In this document: positions 8,098 through 17,800 of the stretch, in pieces
How the letters are laid out: every line of letters starts with the position of its first letter
Position numbering within the stretch: position 1 is the first letter of the stretch
Assembly: GCA_021155905.1 (NCBI GenBank)
Contig: JAJNBG010000010.1
Span: 1-64,000 of the forward strand
Direction: 5' to 3'
From: Bacteroidota bacterium
GTDB taxonomy: Bacteria; Bacteroidota; Bacteroidia; B-17B0; Aurantibacillaceae
Length of the DNA: 64,000 nt
Program-made: the position numbers and the translations under genes
Notes under the pieces: generated by a model
Database searches by the model: none
Told to the model about the DNA's origin: nothing
What the model saw: only the letters and a program-made list of their open reading frames with translations

Positions 8098-8559
8098 CTA
8101 AAAATTTAGAAGATTCTCGTAAAATGGCACCTCTTTTATAATCTGAGGTCCTGTTGAATCCAGCTTCAAAAAAATATGCTGGAGTCCATTGCTTAGGAAA
8201 ACTGCCGGTACTTTTAGCTCCATATTGTAACGCAGTGCCTGGTTGATGGTTAACTGGTTAATCTCTATGCCTGGAGCTTTGCATTCAATAATCAACAAAG
8301 GCTTTAGGGCTGAATTAAATACCACAACATCAGTTCGCCGTTTGGTTTTATTTAAAATCAGTTGTTTCTCCACGGAAATCATCGAGGCCGGTACCTGCCG
8401 GTGATGTATGAGAAAATGAATGACATGCTGTCTTACCCACTCTTCGGGCGTAGCATCCACAAATTTTTTCCGAATGGAGTCAAATACCTGCAGAGTTCCT
8501 TTGTCGTTCTTCTGGAAACGGAATTCAACATCGGGAAAATTCAGGACAGGCAGGCTCAT
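8098..8559 (-). CDS. Stand-alone HsdR N-terminal-like nuclease domain protein
   Basis: The 153-residue cytoplasmic protein matches the N-terminal nuclease domain of type I restriction R subunits (HSDR_N). The PD-(D/E)XK core shows as RRTDVVVF followed by LLIIECKAP, and NQALRYNMEL matches the conserved QALRY element. The helicase/translocase part of HsdR is absent, and no hsdM, hsdS or methylase lies nearby. Short single-domain proteins of this kind are common chromosomal genes in Bacteroidota, so this is not a broken restriction gene. Its role is unknown. Confidence 0.75.
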   Translation of the reverse strand: MSLPVLNFPDVEFRFQKNDKGTLQVFDSIRKKFVDATPEEWVRQHVIHFLIHHRQVPASMISVEKQLILNKTKRRTDVVVFNSALKPLLIIECKAPGIEINQLTINQALRYNMELKVPAVFLSNGLQHIFLKLDSTGPQIIKEVPFYENLLNF

Positions 8560-8941
8560 GGCGGCAAAGATAGTGGAAAATGTTTTTTACTTTATCACGA
8601 GTTATTAAGAGTATTGATGTTTTTTTATTGGGTTTGGCGTGCCCTTCGGGCCGGGCTTTCGGCACTCGCTTTTTTATTTGCCCTTTGGGACAAATAAAAA
8701 GAGCTCAAACAAAGCCTCAATCCCTCACGCGAATAGCACACTAGAAGAGGAATGCAAGCGGAAATCCTTTTTTTGTGACTGAGATTTTGAAGTGCGAGAA
8801 AAGATTGTATCCGCCGGCTGGCGAACGGTTCCTGCTGTCTCTTTGCGGGAACGCCCCAAAATGATAACAAAAAATTGACTTAATAATAATGTGATTAGGA
8901 GCAAATTCTTTTCGTACCTTCACAGACTTAAAAAAAGAGAG
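8560..8941. other. Intergenic region holding a hairpin-rich repeat element
   Basis: About 380 bases with no convincing gene separate the HsdR_N-like gene and the AMP nucleosidase gene, which are divergent. The middle is taken up by a structured, more GC-rich element (8636-8870, listed separately). The track ORFs that fall here (8625-8870 and 8741-9037, minus) run through the hairpins and show no protein-like pattern. Confidence 0.6.
8636..8870. repeat. Hairpin-rich noncoding element of Bacteroidota intergenic type
   Basis: The element begins GGCGTGCCCTTCGGGCCGG and contains nested hairpins. GTGCC/GGCAC enclose CCCTTCGGG. TTTTTATTTG (8671-8680) and CAAATAAAAA (8691-8700) pair perfectly around CCCTTTGGGA. 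Further on, GTTCCTGC pairs with GCGGGAAC. The wording 'gtgcccttcgggccgggctttcggcactcg' is one I recall as a widespread intergenic motif in Bacteroidota genomes. Only one copy is in this window, so its repeat nature needs a genome search. Confidence 0.55.
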
Positions 8942-9643
8942 ATGAAGACGAAAGCAGAAATAAATTTTGGTGGCTACGTGAAAATGTTTGCAGAGTGGAA
9001 TGGAGTAGAAGTAGAAGGTATAGACCGACCTATGCAAACAGCAACGTTTGACGGGATCACCATTATCAACTTTAGTATGGGAAGCGCCATGGCAGCTACC
9101 ATCATGGATTTGTTAACGGCTATTGAACCCAAAGCGGTTTTGTTTTTAGGAAAATGCGGTGGCTTAAAAAAGAAGAACCAGATTGGTGATTTGATTTTAC
9201 CGATTGCAGCCATTCGTGGAGAAGGAACATCAAATGATTATTTCCCGAATGAAGTGCCAGCCTTACCATCTTTTAATTTACAAAAAGCAATTTCTTATAC
9301 TATCCGTTTAAGTGGACGTGATTACTGGACCGGAACAGTTTATACAACCAACCGGAGGGTTTGGGAACATGATGAGGCTTTTAAAGAATATTTACGGGTG
9401 ATTCGTGCAATGGCCATTGATATGGAAACGGCTACTATTTTCAGCGTTGGATTCCATAATGAAATACCGGTTGGTGCTTTATTGTTAGTGAGCGATCAGC
9501 CGATGATTCCAGAAGGAGTAAAGACTGAAGAGAGTGATAAAAAAGTAACGACTGATTTTGTGACTGACCACTTACAGATTGGAATCAACTCTTTGAAGGA
9601 ACTTCAGAAAGCAGGGATTTCAGTAAAGCATTTGAAGTTTTAA
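8942..9643 (+). CDS. amn: AMP nucleosidase, short Bacteroidota type
   Basis: The 233-residue enzyme of the nucleoside phosphorylase fold probably cleaves AMP to adenine and ribose 5-phosphate. Motifs include INFSMGSAMAATIMD, LFLGKCGGLK near residue 75, IGDLILPIAAIRGEGTS, AIDMETATIFSVG with the base/ribose-binding Glu, and LLLVSDQPM. I start at ATG 8942, which matches the family N-terminus MKTKAEINFGGY. The track start at 8891 adds 17 residues upstream that have no family match. A purine nucleoside phosphorylase role is the main alternative. Confidence 0.85.
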   Translation: MKTKAEINFGGYVKMFAEWNGVEVEGIDRPMQTATFDGITIINFSMGSAMAATIMDLLTAIEPKAVLFLGKCGGLKKKNQIGDLILPIAAIRGEGTSNDYFPNEVPALPSFNLQKAISYTIRLSGRDYWTGTVYTTNRRVWEHDEAFKEYLRVIRAMAIDMETATIFSVGFHNEIPVGALLLVSDQPMIPEGVKTEESDKKVTTDFVTDHLQIGINSLKELQKAGISVKHLKF

Positions 9644-9651
9644 TGCATAAC

Positions 9652-9688
9652 GACATAGATTTTAAACTATGTCACTATGTGTTTTAAA
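9652..9688. repeat. ACATAG/CTATGT dyad between convergent genes
   Basis: GACATAG (9652-9658) and CTATGTC (9667-9673) form a perfect 7-base inverted repeat around an AT-only loop. CTATGTG and TTTTAAA follow at once, partly repeating the unit. It sits in the 50-base gap between two convergent genes, but the classic T-run directly after the stem is missing. It may act as a weak terminator or belong to a dispersed intergenic repeat family. Confidence 0.45.
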
Positions 9689-9693
9689 TTTAT

Positions 9694-10743
9694 CTAAAAC
9701 CTCCGGTACAATTTGGATTGCTGGAATTTCTGGTAGCCTTTGGAAGGCTTCATTTTGAAACGATAGCCCAACGAAAAATTCACGGAACCATACTTTGATA
9801 GGTATGTCACCTGGCTGGCGTTATACCAACTGAAATCGGAAGTAGCGCTCAGCAATACAAAAAACTTTTTGAAGTTGAGGCCAATGGAACCTCTAAAATC
9901 ACCTGAGATGGACGTATAAAACAATGTCCGGTCAGGAGAATTGGCATCAAGGTATTTGTAATTTCGCCACTGTTCTTCAGGGCCGATAATTAGAGTGAAG
10001 TTCATGAAAAAAGCTTTCCATAACACCAGGTTCAGACTGCCACCGCCATAAACGGAGACGGCAAATACATTGAGTCCATGTAACGATTGATGTGTATCAT
10101 AATAACCTCGTATCGGGTGTGGGAAAAAGGAACTGTCCGAATTCAAACGATTATAATAGATGTTAGCTGAAAGCACAAAGCTGAAAGCAGTCTTGAGCTG
10201 TTTATAGCTACAGGAATAACCGGATTTAAAAGAAAATTTATTAGCGTTGGTAAAGAAAAGAAATTTCGTTTTGTAGGCTTCTGAGTAAAGATTAGGGTAC
10301 TGATCATAAATACCGGTGGTTCTAAACGAGGTATCATACAAAGATGTATTTTTATTATAAAACCCCTTGTAACTCCGATAGGAATTTTCCAGGATCCAGC
10401 GATTACCTCCAATGTTTAATGCATAGTTGCGGTATTTGGTATCTCCTTTTTGTTTGATTTGTGTAGAGGGGTTTTTAAAGCCTATGGATAGATTGAATTT
10501 ATCGTAATTTAATTCAATTCCATAAATTAAATTGGCTTCCGCCACATACGCTATTTTAGATTGCCCCAGAGTATCTTTGGTAAGCAATTGACTAATATCC
10601 ATCCCGTAATTTTTGTACGACTGAAAAACCGAAACAATCAGGCGGTCCTTATATTTTACATAATAAGTAGAATCCCAGCCTTTTTTTTGTGCAAAAGAAT
10701 TTAGTGTGAAAACAAAACAAATTATGAATAAGGGGAAACGCAT
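9694..10743 (-). CDS. DUF4421 outer-membrane-like protein
   Basis: The 349-residue protein has a signal peptide (MRFPLFIICFVFTLNSFAQ) and then DSTYYVKYKDRL, the conserved start of DUF4421. The rest is rich in aromatic, alternating beta-strand patterns (LSIGFKNPS, GDFRGSIGLNF, GSVNFSLGYRF), as in an outer-membrane beta-barrel. Its function is unknown. It is divergent from mscS with only 35 bases between, so both promoters must fit into that gap or overlap the genes. Confidence 0.75.
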   Translation of the reverse strand: MRFPLFIICFVFTLNSFAQKKGWDSTYYVKYKDRLIVSVFQSYKNYGMDISQLLTKDTLGQSKIAYVAEANLIYGIELNYDKFNLSIGFKNPSTQIKQKGDTKYRNYALNIGGNRWILENSYRSYKGFYNKNTSLYDTSFRTTGIYDQYPNLYSEAYKTKFLFFTNANKFSFKSGYSCSYKQLKTAFSFVLSANIYYNRLNSDSSFFPHPIRGYYDTHQSLHGLNVFAVSVYGGGSLNLVLWKAFFMNFTLIIGPEEQWRNYKYLDANSPDRTLFYTSISGDFRGSIGLNFKKFFVLLSATSDFSWYNASQVTYLSKYGSVNFSLGYRFKMKPSKGYQKFQQSKLYRRF

Positions 10744-10778
10744 AAATAATTATCTTCGAACTTTAAATATAGTTAAAA

Positions 10779-11600
10779 ATGGAAATTAAGACTCCTAATA
10801 TTGAAAAATACATTAATCGCGTTGTGTCGATTTTAACGGAATATACTCCAAAAGTCATTGGGGCATTTGTTGTTCTGATGGTTGGCTTATGGTTGATTCA
10901 ACGATTAGCGAAGTTAGCAACGCGTTCCATGGAGAGAAGAGACCTGGACGTATCACTTCGCACCTTTTTGAAAAGCCTGATATCAATCGGTTTAAAAGTG
11001 GTGTTGATTGTGACCGTAGCAGGAATGATTGGCATTGGCACAACCTCTTTTGTGACGATACTCGGTGCCGCCGGTTTAGCAGTGGGTTTAGCATTGCAGG
11101 GATCTTTATCCAATTTCGCCGGTGGGGTATTGGTTTTAATTTTTAAACCGTTTAAAGTGGGCGATCAGATTGAAGCACAAGGGCAGATAGGGACCGTCAT
11201 TGAAATACAAATTTTTAATACGATACTTTTAACGGGTGATTTGAAAACCATCATTTTACCGAATGGTGCCGTATCAAATGGCACCATCGTCAATTATTCT
11301 AAGAATGGAATGTTACGTGGCGATATCCAGGTAACTGTTTCAGCAGCCAACGATATTGATGAAGTGAAAAGACTATTAACAGATGCGCTATTACAACATC
11401 CGTTAATTTTGAAGGATCCTAAACCTGAAATTGCAGCGGTGAAGATTGCGGATAATTCGGTGACCTTATCGATCAAGCCATATGGGCTTGCTGCCAATCA
11501 CTCTGCGATCAATTCAGACGTTGTGGAAATTGCCAATAAAGTGTTTGAAAAAAATGAGATTTCGGCGCCGATTCAAAAACGAATTGTAATGACTGCGTAA
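10779..11600 (+). CDS. mscS: Small-conductance mechanosensitive channel (MscS family)
   Basis: The 273-residue protein has the length of E. coli MscS. Three membrane helices lie at about 25-45, 65-88 and 92-125. The pore helix carries the glycine/alanine-rich GAAGLAVGLALQGSLSNFAGG. VLVLIFKPFKVGD and IILPNGAVSNGTIVNYS are hallmarks of the beta domain. Such channels open under membrane tension and release solutes during osmotic downshock. It converges with the large SpoIIE gene, with a 14-base gap. Confidence 0.92.
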   Translation: MEIKTPNIEKYINRVVSILTEYTPKVIGAFVVLMVGLWLIQRLAKLATRSMERRDLDVSLRTFLKSLISIGLKVVLIVTVAGMIGIGTTSFVTILGAAGLAVGLALQGSLSNFAGGVLVLIFKPFKVGDQIEAQGQIGTVIEIQIFNTILLTGDLKTIILPNGAVSNGTIVNYSKNGMLRGDIQVTVSAANDIDEVKRLLTDALLQHPLILKDPKPEIAAVKIADNSVTLSIKPYGLAANHSAINSDVVEIANKVFEKNEISAPIQKRIVMTA

Positions 11601-11614
11601 TTTTATCGCAGAGC

Positions 11615-14600
11615 TTATAACTTGATGCCGATAACCAGAATGTCATCTACCTGCGCATGGGCGGTACCCATCCAGTTCATGATTTTCTGATCCAATTGTT
11701 CCTCCTGGTAGTTCATTGGAAGCGTCTGTATCTGAATCAAAAAGTCTTTAAAGTTTTTCGTCATTAATTTTTTTCCTTTTTCACCCCCAAACTGATCTGC
11801 GTAACCATCCGTGGTCATATAAAATTGATCATTCTCTAAAACATCGATAACCGTTTCGTTAAAAATAGTTTCTGAATCAGTGAAACCTCCAATGGCATTT
11901 TTGGTTGGTTTGTATTCAATCAACTCGGAGTGACGGATCAGGAGTAATTCGCGGTTGGCGCCGGAGTAGGTTAGCGTTCTTGCTTTCAGGTCAATCATGC
12001 ATAAGGCCATATCCATACCATCCCTCGACTCGGAAGTGTTTTGTTTAAGTACTTTAAAGATGCTTCTATTTAGGTTTGATAATATAGCTGACGGACTTGT
12101 TATTTTTTTAGTCAATACAATTTCATTCAACAGGGAGTTTCCGATCATACTCATAAATGCTCCGGGGACACCGTGTCCGGTACAATCCACGCAGGCAAAA
12201 AATAATTTGTCTTCTGTTTTATTGAACCAGTAAAAGTCACCGCTCACAACATCACGGGGTTTAAATAAAATAAAGCTATTTGGTAAATGCTCCTTGATAA
12301 CGCTTGTTTCCGGCAATATGGAACTTTGAATTCTTTCGGCGTAATTAATACTGTCCTTGATTTCCTCGATTGCCATATTTAGATTAAGATTAGCGCTTTT
12401 TAGTTCTGAAGTTCTTTCTGCAACCTTATGTTCCAGTACCTCTTTCTCTTTGATGAGCTTTTGGGTCCTGTATTTAATGAAGGAAAAAATACTGACGATG
12501 ATGATAATGATCGATAAAACGAAAAACCACCAGCGCATATAAAAAGGAGGAGTGATTTCAAAGGCATATTCAATCACTTCGCTTTCAATGTTGTATTTAT
12601 TGATGGCTTTTAGTTTGAAAACATATTTTCCGGGAGATAAATTGGTGAATACCGCTTCGTTATTTGATTGTGATGGCGACCAATCTTTATCATACCCTTC
12701 TAATAAAAACTGGTATTGGGAAGTTTGGGTCGACAGCGCTTTGAATTTAAAAGTGATGTCGTTTTGCTTATAAGTGAAAACAGGGTTGACAGGAAGATTT
12801 AGTTTGGAGAGTTTTTCATACTTCACTTTACTGCTATCAAGTTTACTGTATTTTAAAAGCAGTTCCGTAATCAGTACTTTTGGTTTTTCATTACTCACAA
12901 TGTCTTCTTTTGCATTATAAGATACAAGTCCTTCGCCCGTACCAAAGTATAAAAATCCGTTTTGTTCAAGCGTCGCGTTTTGTTCAATAGCCGAGGATTT
13001 CAATCCGTCTTCGTCCGTGTAAGCTTTAATGGTTTTTAAAGAAAGATCGTTGTTTAAAATAATCTTGTTGATTCCCAGGTCCGTTCCAATCCACAATTCA
13101 TTGTCTCTGATTTTTTGAATGGCATTAATGGAGTTACTTAACAAGCCATTTTTTTTATTCAGGTTAATGAATTTATGCTGGTCATAAATAAACAAGCCTT
13201 CGTCAATGGAGCCAACCACAACATTGCCGTTTATTTCGTTAATGGAAAAGACATTGTTGCTGGTGAACCCATCCTTTTTATTAAAAGATTTTCGGGTTCC
13301 GTCTGTAATGTTTAAGGTAAGTACGCCTTCACCAATCGTTCCTATCCATAAATTATTTTTAATCAGGTATATGCATAAGATGTCATTCGTTGGTAAGAGG
13401 TTATTTTCTTTGCAGAATAATTTTGTTCCGGTACTTTCCAGTTTCACGATCCCGGTGCCATACAGACTGATCCAAATGCTATTGGAGCTTTTATCTTTTT
13501 GAATGCAGGTAATAATTGTTTTTAGTTCAATGGAATCAACTTTGTTGATGATCTTAGAAATTGTAAAATGATTTCTCGACAGTTCATTTAAAATAAATAA
13601 ACCTTTATTTTCTGTTCCCGTATAAATGGTATTGCCATCACTGTATAAGGAAGTGATCAATGTTTCATTCAGTTCTTTTGGTAAATCAATCGATTCGATC
13701 AGTCCATTATTAAAATAATTTAAACCATTGGTGGTACTGATCAGAAAGCCTTTTTCTTTTTTGCAGAAGGCGATCACGCGGTTCTCTTTTAAGCCATGTT
13801 GTTTGGTAAAAACGGATAGGGCTTCGTTGGTTAATTTGTAAATACCGTTACCAAAACACGAGACCCAGATCTCACCTTCATAATCACAAAAAACAGAGGA
13901 TATGTCGATCCCAGCCAAACCATTATCTTTATTAAATACTTTATAGCTAAGGTCTTTGTATAATTTAACCAGCCCATGTTCTGTCGCACACCAGATATTG
14001 TGTTGTTTGTCTTCAATGATTTTGGAAATATAATCCGTGTTGATTAACGGAATGTCCACCTGATGAAATAAATTATTATCTATATAGAAAACGCCCTTAC
14101 CCGGTGTCCCAATCCATATTTTACCATCGTTACTTTCATAAAAACAAAACGCCGATGCCGAATTGAAATTTTTAGCTTCCTTAATGACGGTAATAGATTT
14201 TCCATTGTAAAGATTGATTCCACCCTTGCTTGTTCCGATCCAGTATTTTCCGTTTTTATCTTTAAACACACTAAATACCTTATCGGAGCTTAATCCGAGT
14301 CCTGTATTTAGGTATGAAAAATTATTGTTTTCCAGGATTGCAATTCCGCCCCCAAAGGTGGAGATCCATACTTTATTATCGTCACATAATACATGAAAGA
14401 CTTTGTTTTCCTTTAAACCATTTGCCGTAGTATAGTTGGTGAATTTTTTTCGGTCGTATTTTGAAACTCCATCCACGGTGCCAATCCATATATTTCTGTC
14501 TTTGTCTTCTGAAATGCAAATCACATCATTACCAACCAGGCCATCCTGCTTATCATAAGTGGTAAATGTTTTTCCATCAAATTTGGAGATTCCGCCTCCC

Positions 14601-14764
14601 TGTGTTGCAAACCACATATAGCCATAGCTATCCTGGAAAATGCATTTGACACTGGTATTAACCAATCCTTGTTTTTGTCCGTAATGTTTGAAATTATAAT
14701 CCTGTGCCCGGGCTTTGGAAAAACAAACAATACAGAAGAATATGAAAATAATTTTTTTATACAT
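11615..14764 (-). CDS. Reg_prop/Y_Y_Y periplasmic sensor fused to SpoIIE-type phosphatase
   Basis: The 1049-residue protein has a signal peptide (1-20). Many two-component-regulator propeller (Reg_prop) blades follow (about 25-640), with the recurring pattern 'D..G..W..T...G(I/L)'. Next are a Y_Y_Y domain (about 660-740) ending ITPPFYMRWWFF, one membrane helix (about 745-765), a coiled linker and a SpoIIE/PP2C phosphatase domain (about 800-1049). SGDFYWFN, CVDCTGHGVPGAFMS, TTDGYADQFGG and VDDILVIG carry the metal-binding acids. The sensor half is the one used by hybrid two-component systems of gut Bacteroides, here joined to a phosphatase in place of a kinase. Substrate and ligand are unknown. 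Confidence 0.9.
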   Translation of the reverse strand: MYKKIIFIFFCIVCFSKARAQDYNFKHYGQKQGLVNTSVKCIFQDSYGYMWFATQGGGISKFDGKTFTTYDKQDGLVGNDVICISEDKDRNIWIGTVDGVSKYDRKKFTNYTTANGLKENKVFHVLCDDNKVWISTFGGGIAILENNNFSYLNTGLGLSSDKVFSVFKDKNGKYWIGTSKGGINLYNGKSITVIKEAKNFNSASAFCFYESNDGKIWIGTPGKGVFYIDNNLFHQVDIPLINTDYISKIIEDKQHNIWCATEHGLVKLYKDLSYKVFNKDNGLAGIDISSVFCDYEGEIWVSCFGNGIYKLTNEALSVFTKQHGLKENRVIAFCKKEKGFLISTTNGLNYFNNGLIESIDLPKELNETLITSLYSDGNTIYTGTENKGLFILNELSRNHFTISKIINKVDSIELKTIITCIQKDKSSNSIWISLYGTGIVKLESTGTKLFCKENNLLPTNDILCIYLIKNNLWIGTIGEGVLTLNITDGTRKSFNKKDGFTSNNVFSINEINGNVVVGSIDEGLFIYDQHKFINLNKKNGLLSNSINAIQKIRDNELWIGTDLGINKIILNNDLSLKTIKAYTDEDGLKSSAIEQNATLEQNGFLYFGTGEGLVSYNAKEDIVSNEKPKVLITELLLKYSKLDSSKVKYEKLSKLNLPVNPVFTYKQNDITFKFKALSTQTSQYQFLLEGYDKDWSPSQSNNEAVFTNLSPGKYVFKLKAINKYNIESEVIEYAFEITPPFYMRWWFFVLSIIIIIVSIFSFIKYRTQKLIKEKEVLEHKVAERTSELKSANLNLNMAIEEIKDSINYAERIQSSILPETSVIKEHLPNSFILFKPRDVVSGDFYWFNKTEDKLFFACVDCTGHGVPGAFMSMIGNSLLNEIVLTKKITSPSAILSNLNRSIFKVLKQNTSESRDGMDMALCMIDLKARTLTYSGANRELLLIRHSELIEYKPTKNAIGGFTDSETIFNETVIDVLENDQFYMTTDGYADQFGGEKGKKLMTKNFKDFLIQIQTLPMNYQEEQLDQKIMNWMGTAHAQVDDILVIGIKL

Positions 14765-14782
14765 TATCAGTATAAAATTAAT

Positions 14783-14817
14783 AAAAAAAGGCCGCCTTGA
14801 ACAGGTGGCCTTTAATT
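14783..14817 (-). terminator. Intrinsic terminator of the 1203-residue T9SS gene
   Basis: On the minus strand AAAGGCCACC pairs with GGCGGCCTTT (one mismatch), followed by a T-run. It separates the T9SS gene upstream from the SpoIIE gene downstream. Confidence 0.8.
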
Positions 14818-14834
14818 TTTTGGTTTTTAATTGT

Positions 14835-17800
14835 TTAGAGTTTAGAAACTCTTTTTGTAGCTGTTCCCATTTTGGTTTTCACCACAACAAAATAAATGCC
14901 TGAACTCAATTCGCTGATATCAATACTTGCTTTGTCTGTATAAGTAATATGCTTTGATAATAGCAGGCTTCCTAACTGGTTATAAATCTCTACATCAAAA
15001 CTATCGAAACCGGATTTGAATTCTATATCAAATACATCTTTGGTTGGATTTGGATATAAAGTCATTGAGTTTAATAGTTCGTTTTGTGATTCAATGCTGG
15101 TTGGAATACTGATCACAAAATCCTTGGTGTTTGATTTTGTTGTGTTTACAATACTCTGAGCAACTTTAGCAGTTGGGTCACATGAATTGCTCCAGATCAC
15201 ATCCACGCGATATTGAACGCTCAGTGCTCCTGCTGGAATGGTATAATCTGTGTAACTTGTTGCATTCGGAGCAAGGTTATTAATCAAAGGAATCCAGTTG
15301 CCTGAATTATTGGTATCTCTTAAAACCCTGTAATTGCTTACGGTCGCACCTGAATATAAATTCCAGCTCAAATCCATTTTTTGCGGAGCCGGGGTATAAA
15401 TACTCTGTAAATGGATGGATTGGTGCTCACCGCTTTTCGGCCCTTCATTTCCACAGAAATCAACCGCTGCAATTTTGTATGTGAAGCTGGTGACATTTGG
15501 ATTTGCTGTGACATCCACCATGCGACTTAAGTCAGCATAGTCCACTGTACCAATCAACGTATCAACAGTAACGGACTGAACTCTATATACTCTGAAACTG
15601 TCTACGTTTGATACGCCGTTTTTTTGCCAGAATATTTCGTTATGAACGGATGAGCTGTCGACAGTTACGACACAAATCTGTTGTGCCGGTAATCCGTCAA
15701 TGTTTACAGATAATACGCTGGAAGTATCTCCGTTACCGCATGCATTCATCCCCACAACTTTAATAACCCCGTTAGATGCTCCAACAGATGCATCAAGGAA
15801 AATAGAATTGCTTGTTCCACCACTTGCAACGGAATAGCCAGCCGGGTAAACCCATGCATAAGCCGTTGCGTTTGGAACGGCAACTATCGAATAATTAATA
15901 TTGGTAGACAAAGGACAGGTTAAATTTGAAGTAGAACCTGATATGATGCCGGCTGCTTCAGGTAGTGGGTTTACGATAATAGCTTTATTTTTAGTTCCAC
16001 CTATACCACAGGTATTGGTTCCAAAGGCACTGATAGAACCCGATACAGCAGCATTCCCGTAATTTACGGTAATTGTTTTTGTATTTATGCCTCCAATAAT
16101 CGTGGCGCCGTTAGGTGTTCCCCATGTATAAGATATCGCATTATTTAAATTATTTGCCACATATACTACTGCGTTTTGTCCCTGGCATACAGTGTTGCTA
16201 CCTGTAATAGTTGGTGCTGTTGTAGGTAACAGACTTGCCGTTACACTTAATGTGGTAACAGAACTAGCCCCACAGGCGTTATACGCAGAGACTCCAACAT
16301 TACCATTGCTTGCCGTTGTTGAGAAGTTAACAGAAATGGAACTTGAATTACCGCCGGTATTTTGTACCACTCCTGAAGGGAAACTCCAGGAATAACCGAT
16401 GGCGGTAGATACCGTTGATATAGAATAAGGTTCTGCGGTTTCACCCTGGCATACAGAAGTATTACCACTAATAGCCAGCGGAGCTGAAGGCGTTGTAATG
16501 ACGTTTATATAATTTGTTTTGATTTCTGTATCGAGGCCCGCTACACTGTTTATGGTTAAAGTAACTGTTTTAGGTCCTACCGATGAATAAACGACTGAAA
16601 CGGTCGATGCGTTTGATACGGATGGCGTGGCGGTTGCCCCAAAGTTCCAGGTATATGATGTAGCACCAATCGATGTACTGGTATAAGTAATAGAAGAGCC
16701 GGCACATGGCGATGTATTGCTGGTTAAGAAATCAGCATCCGGATTACAGCTTGGTGATCCGTTAATATTGGTTACAGTTACCGTTGAATTGCTGGCAGGA
16801 CACACACCATTAGTGACGGTCCACACCGCAGTTACCGTTTGGTTATTTAAAACACTTAAGTTTGCGTTGGGACTGGTAGTGGGCGTCAGAGCACCTGCAA
16901 CAGCAGAACAAAAGGTCCACGCACCTGTACCAACAGATGGTGTGTTAGCAGCCATGCCTACGAGGTTGTTACAGATCAATTGGTTTGGGCCTGCATTTGC
17001 GGTGGTTGGAACATCGTCAAAATTAATCTGCAGGCTTGAATTGGCACCGCTTCCACAACCATTAGTATTGCTTCCATAAACTTTGACGTTGTATGAGCTG
17101 GTGGTGACGTTGAAATTCACTGTAATAGAGTTGGTATTGGCGCCAGCTGTTACGGTCGCATTTGGTGGTAATGACCAGTTATAAGTAGTTGTATTGGCTA
17201 TGGCAGGTACAGTAAACACTACACCGTTTCGTACTTTACATAAAGTGGTAGTAGCTGTTGAAATAGCTCCCGCTGCAGCCGGAATACCCAGAACAGTGAC
17301 TGTAAAATTTCTAATGGTGACGTTATTATTCGGTCCCCCATCATATTCGTAAACGGAAACAATAGCTGTGCCGGATTGTCCGGCGTTTGGTTTAAACGTT
17401 AAAGTACCTGTTGAATTAGGATGAGTATAAGTAATGGTAGGGTTTGGAATTAAGGTCGTGTTATTGGAGTAAGCGGCGAAAGACACAGTTTGTGTTTCAG
17501 CGGAGCTTCCATCACCGATACCTGATAATGAAACCGTGGAAGTTGGTGCATCCTGGCAAACCGTGTAATTGGAAACGGCGTTTAATGTTGGAGGCGTGTT
17601 ATAGGTCGAGAATGATACCAGGTCGTAACCATAATAGTTATAGCTGTTATTCAGTGAAGAGCCTGTACCATTACAGGAATAAGCTCTAGCATGATAAGAT
17701 GTAGCCGGTTGCAGATTTGTTAAGTTGATTGTTCCGTTGGGAGAGCTAAAATAAGTAGTGTAGTTATATGAACCTGTTCCACCCATTTGTGCACCAAAGC

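Noticed and set aside
8098-8559. Remnant of a type I restriction system
   Set aside because: No hsdM, hsdS or helicase remains are nearby, and the ORF is complete and of usual size for the single-domain family.
8625-9037. Minus-strand ORFs 8625-8870 and 8741-9037
   Set aside because: They cross the hairpin-rich element and the start of the AMP nucleosidase gene and show no domain or conserved pattern.
16717-17079. 120-residue ORF antisense to the T9SS protein
   Set aside because: The low-complexity Val/Leu/Pro product arises from Thr/Asn/Gly-rich codons of the Ig-like repeats.
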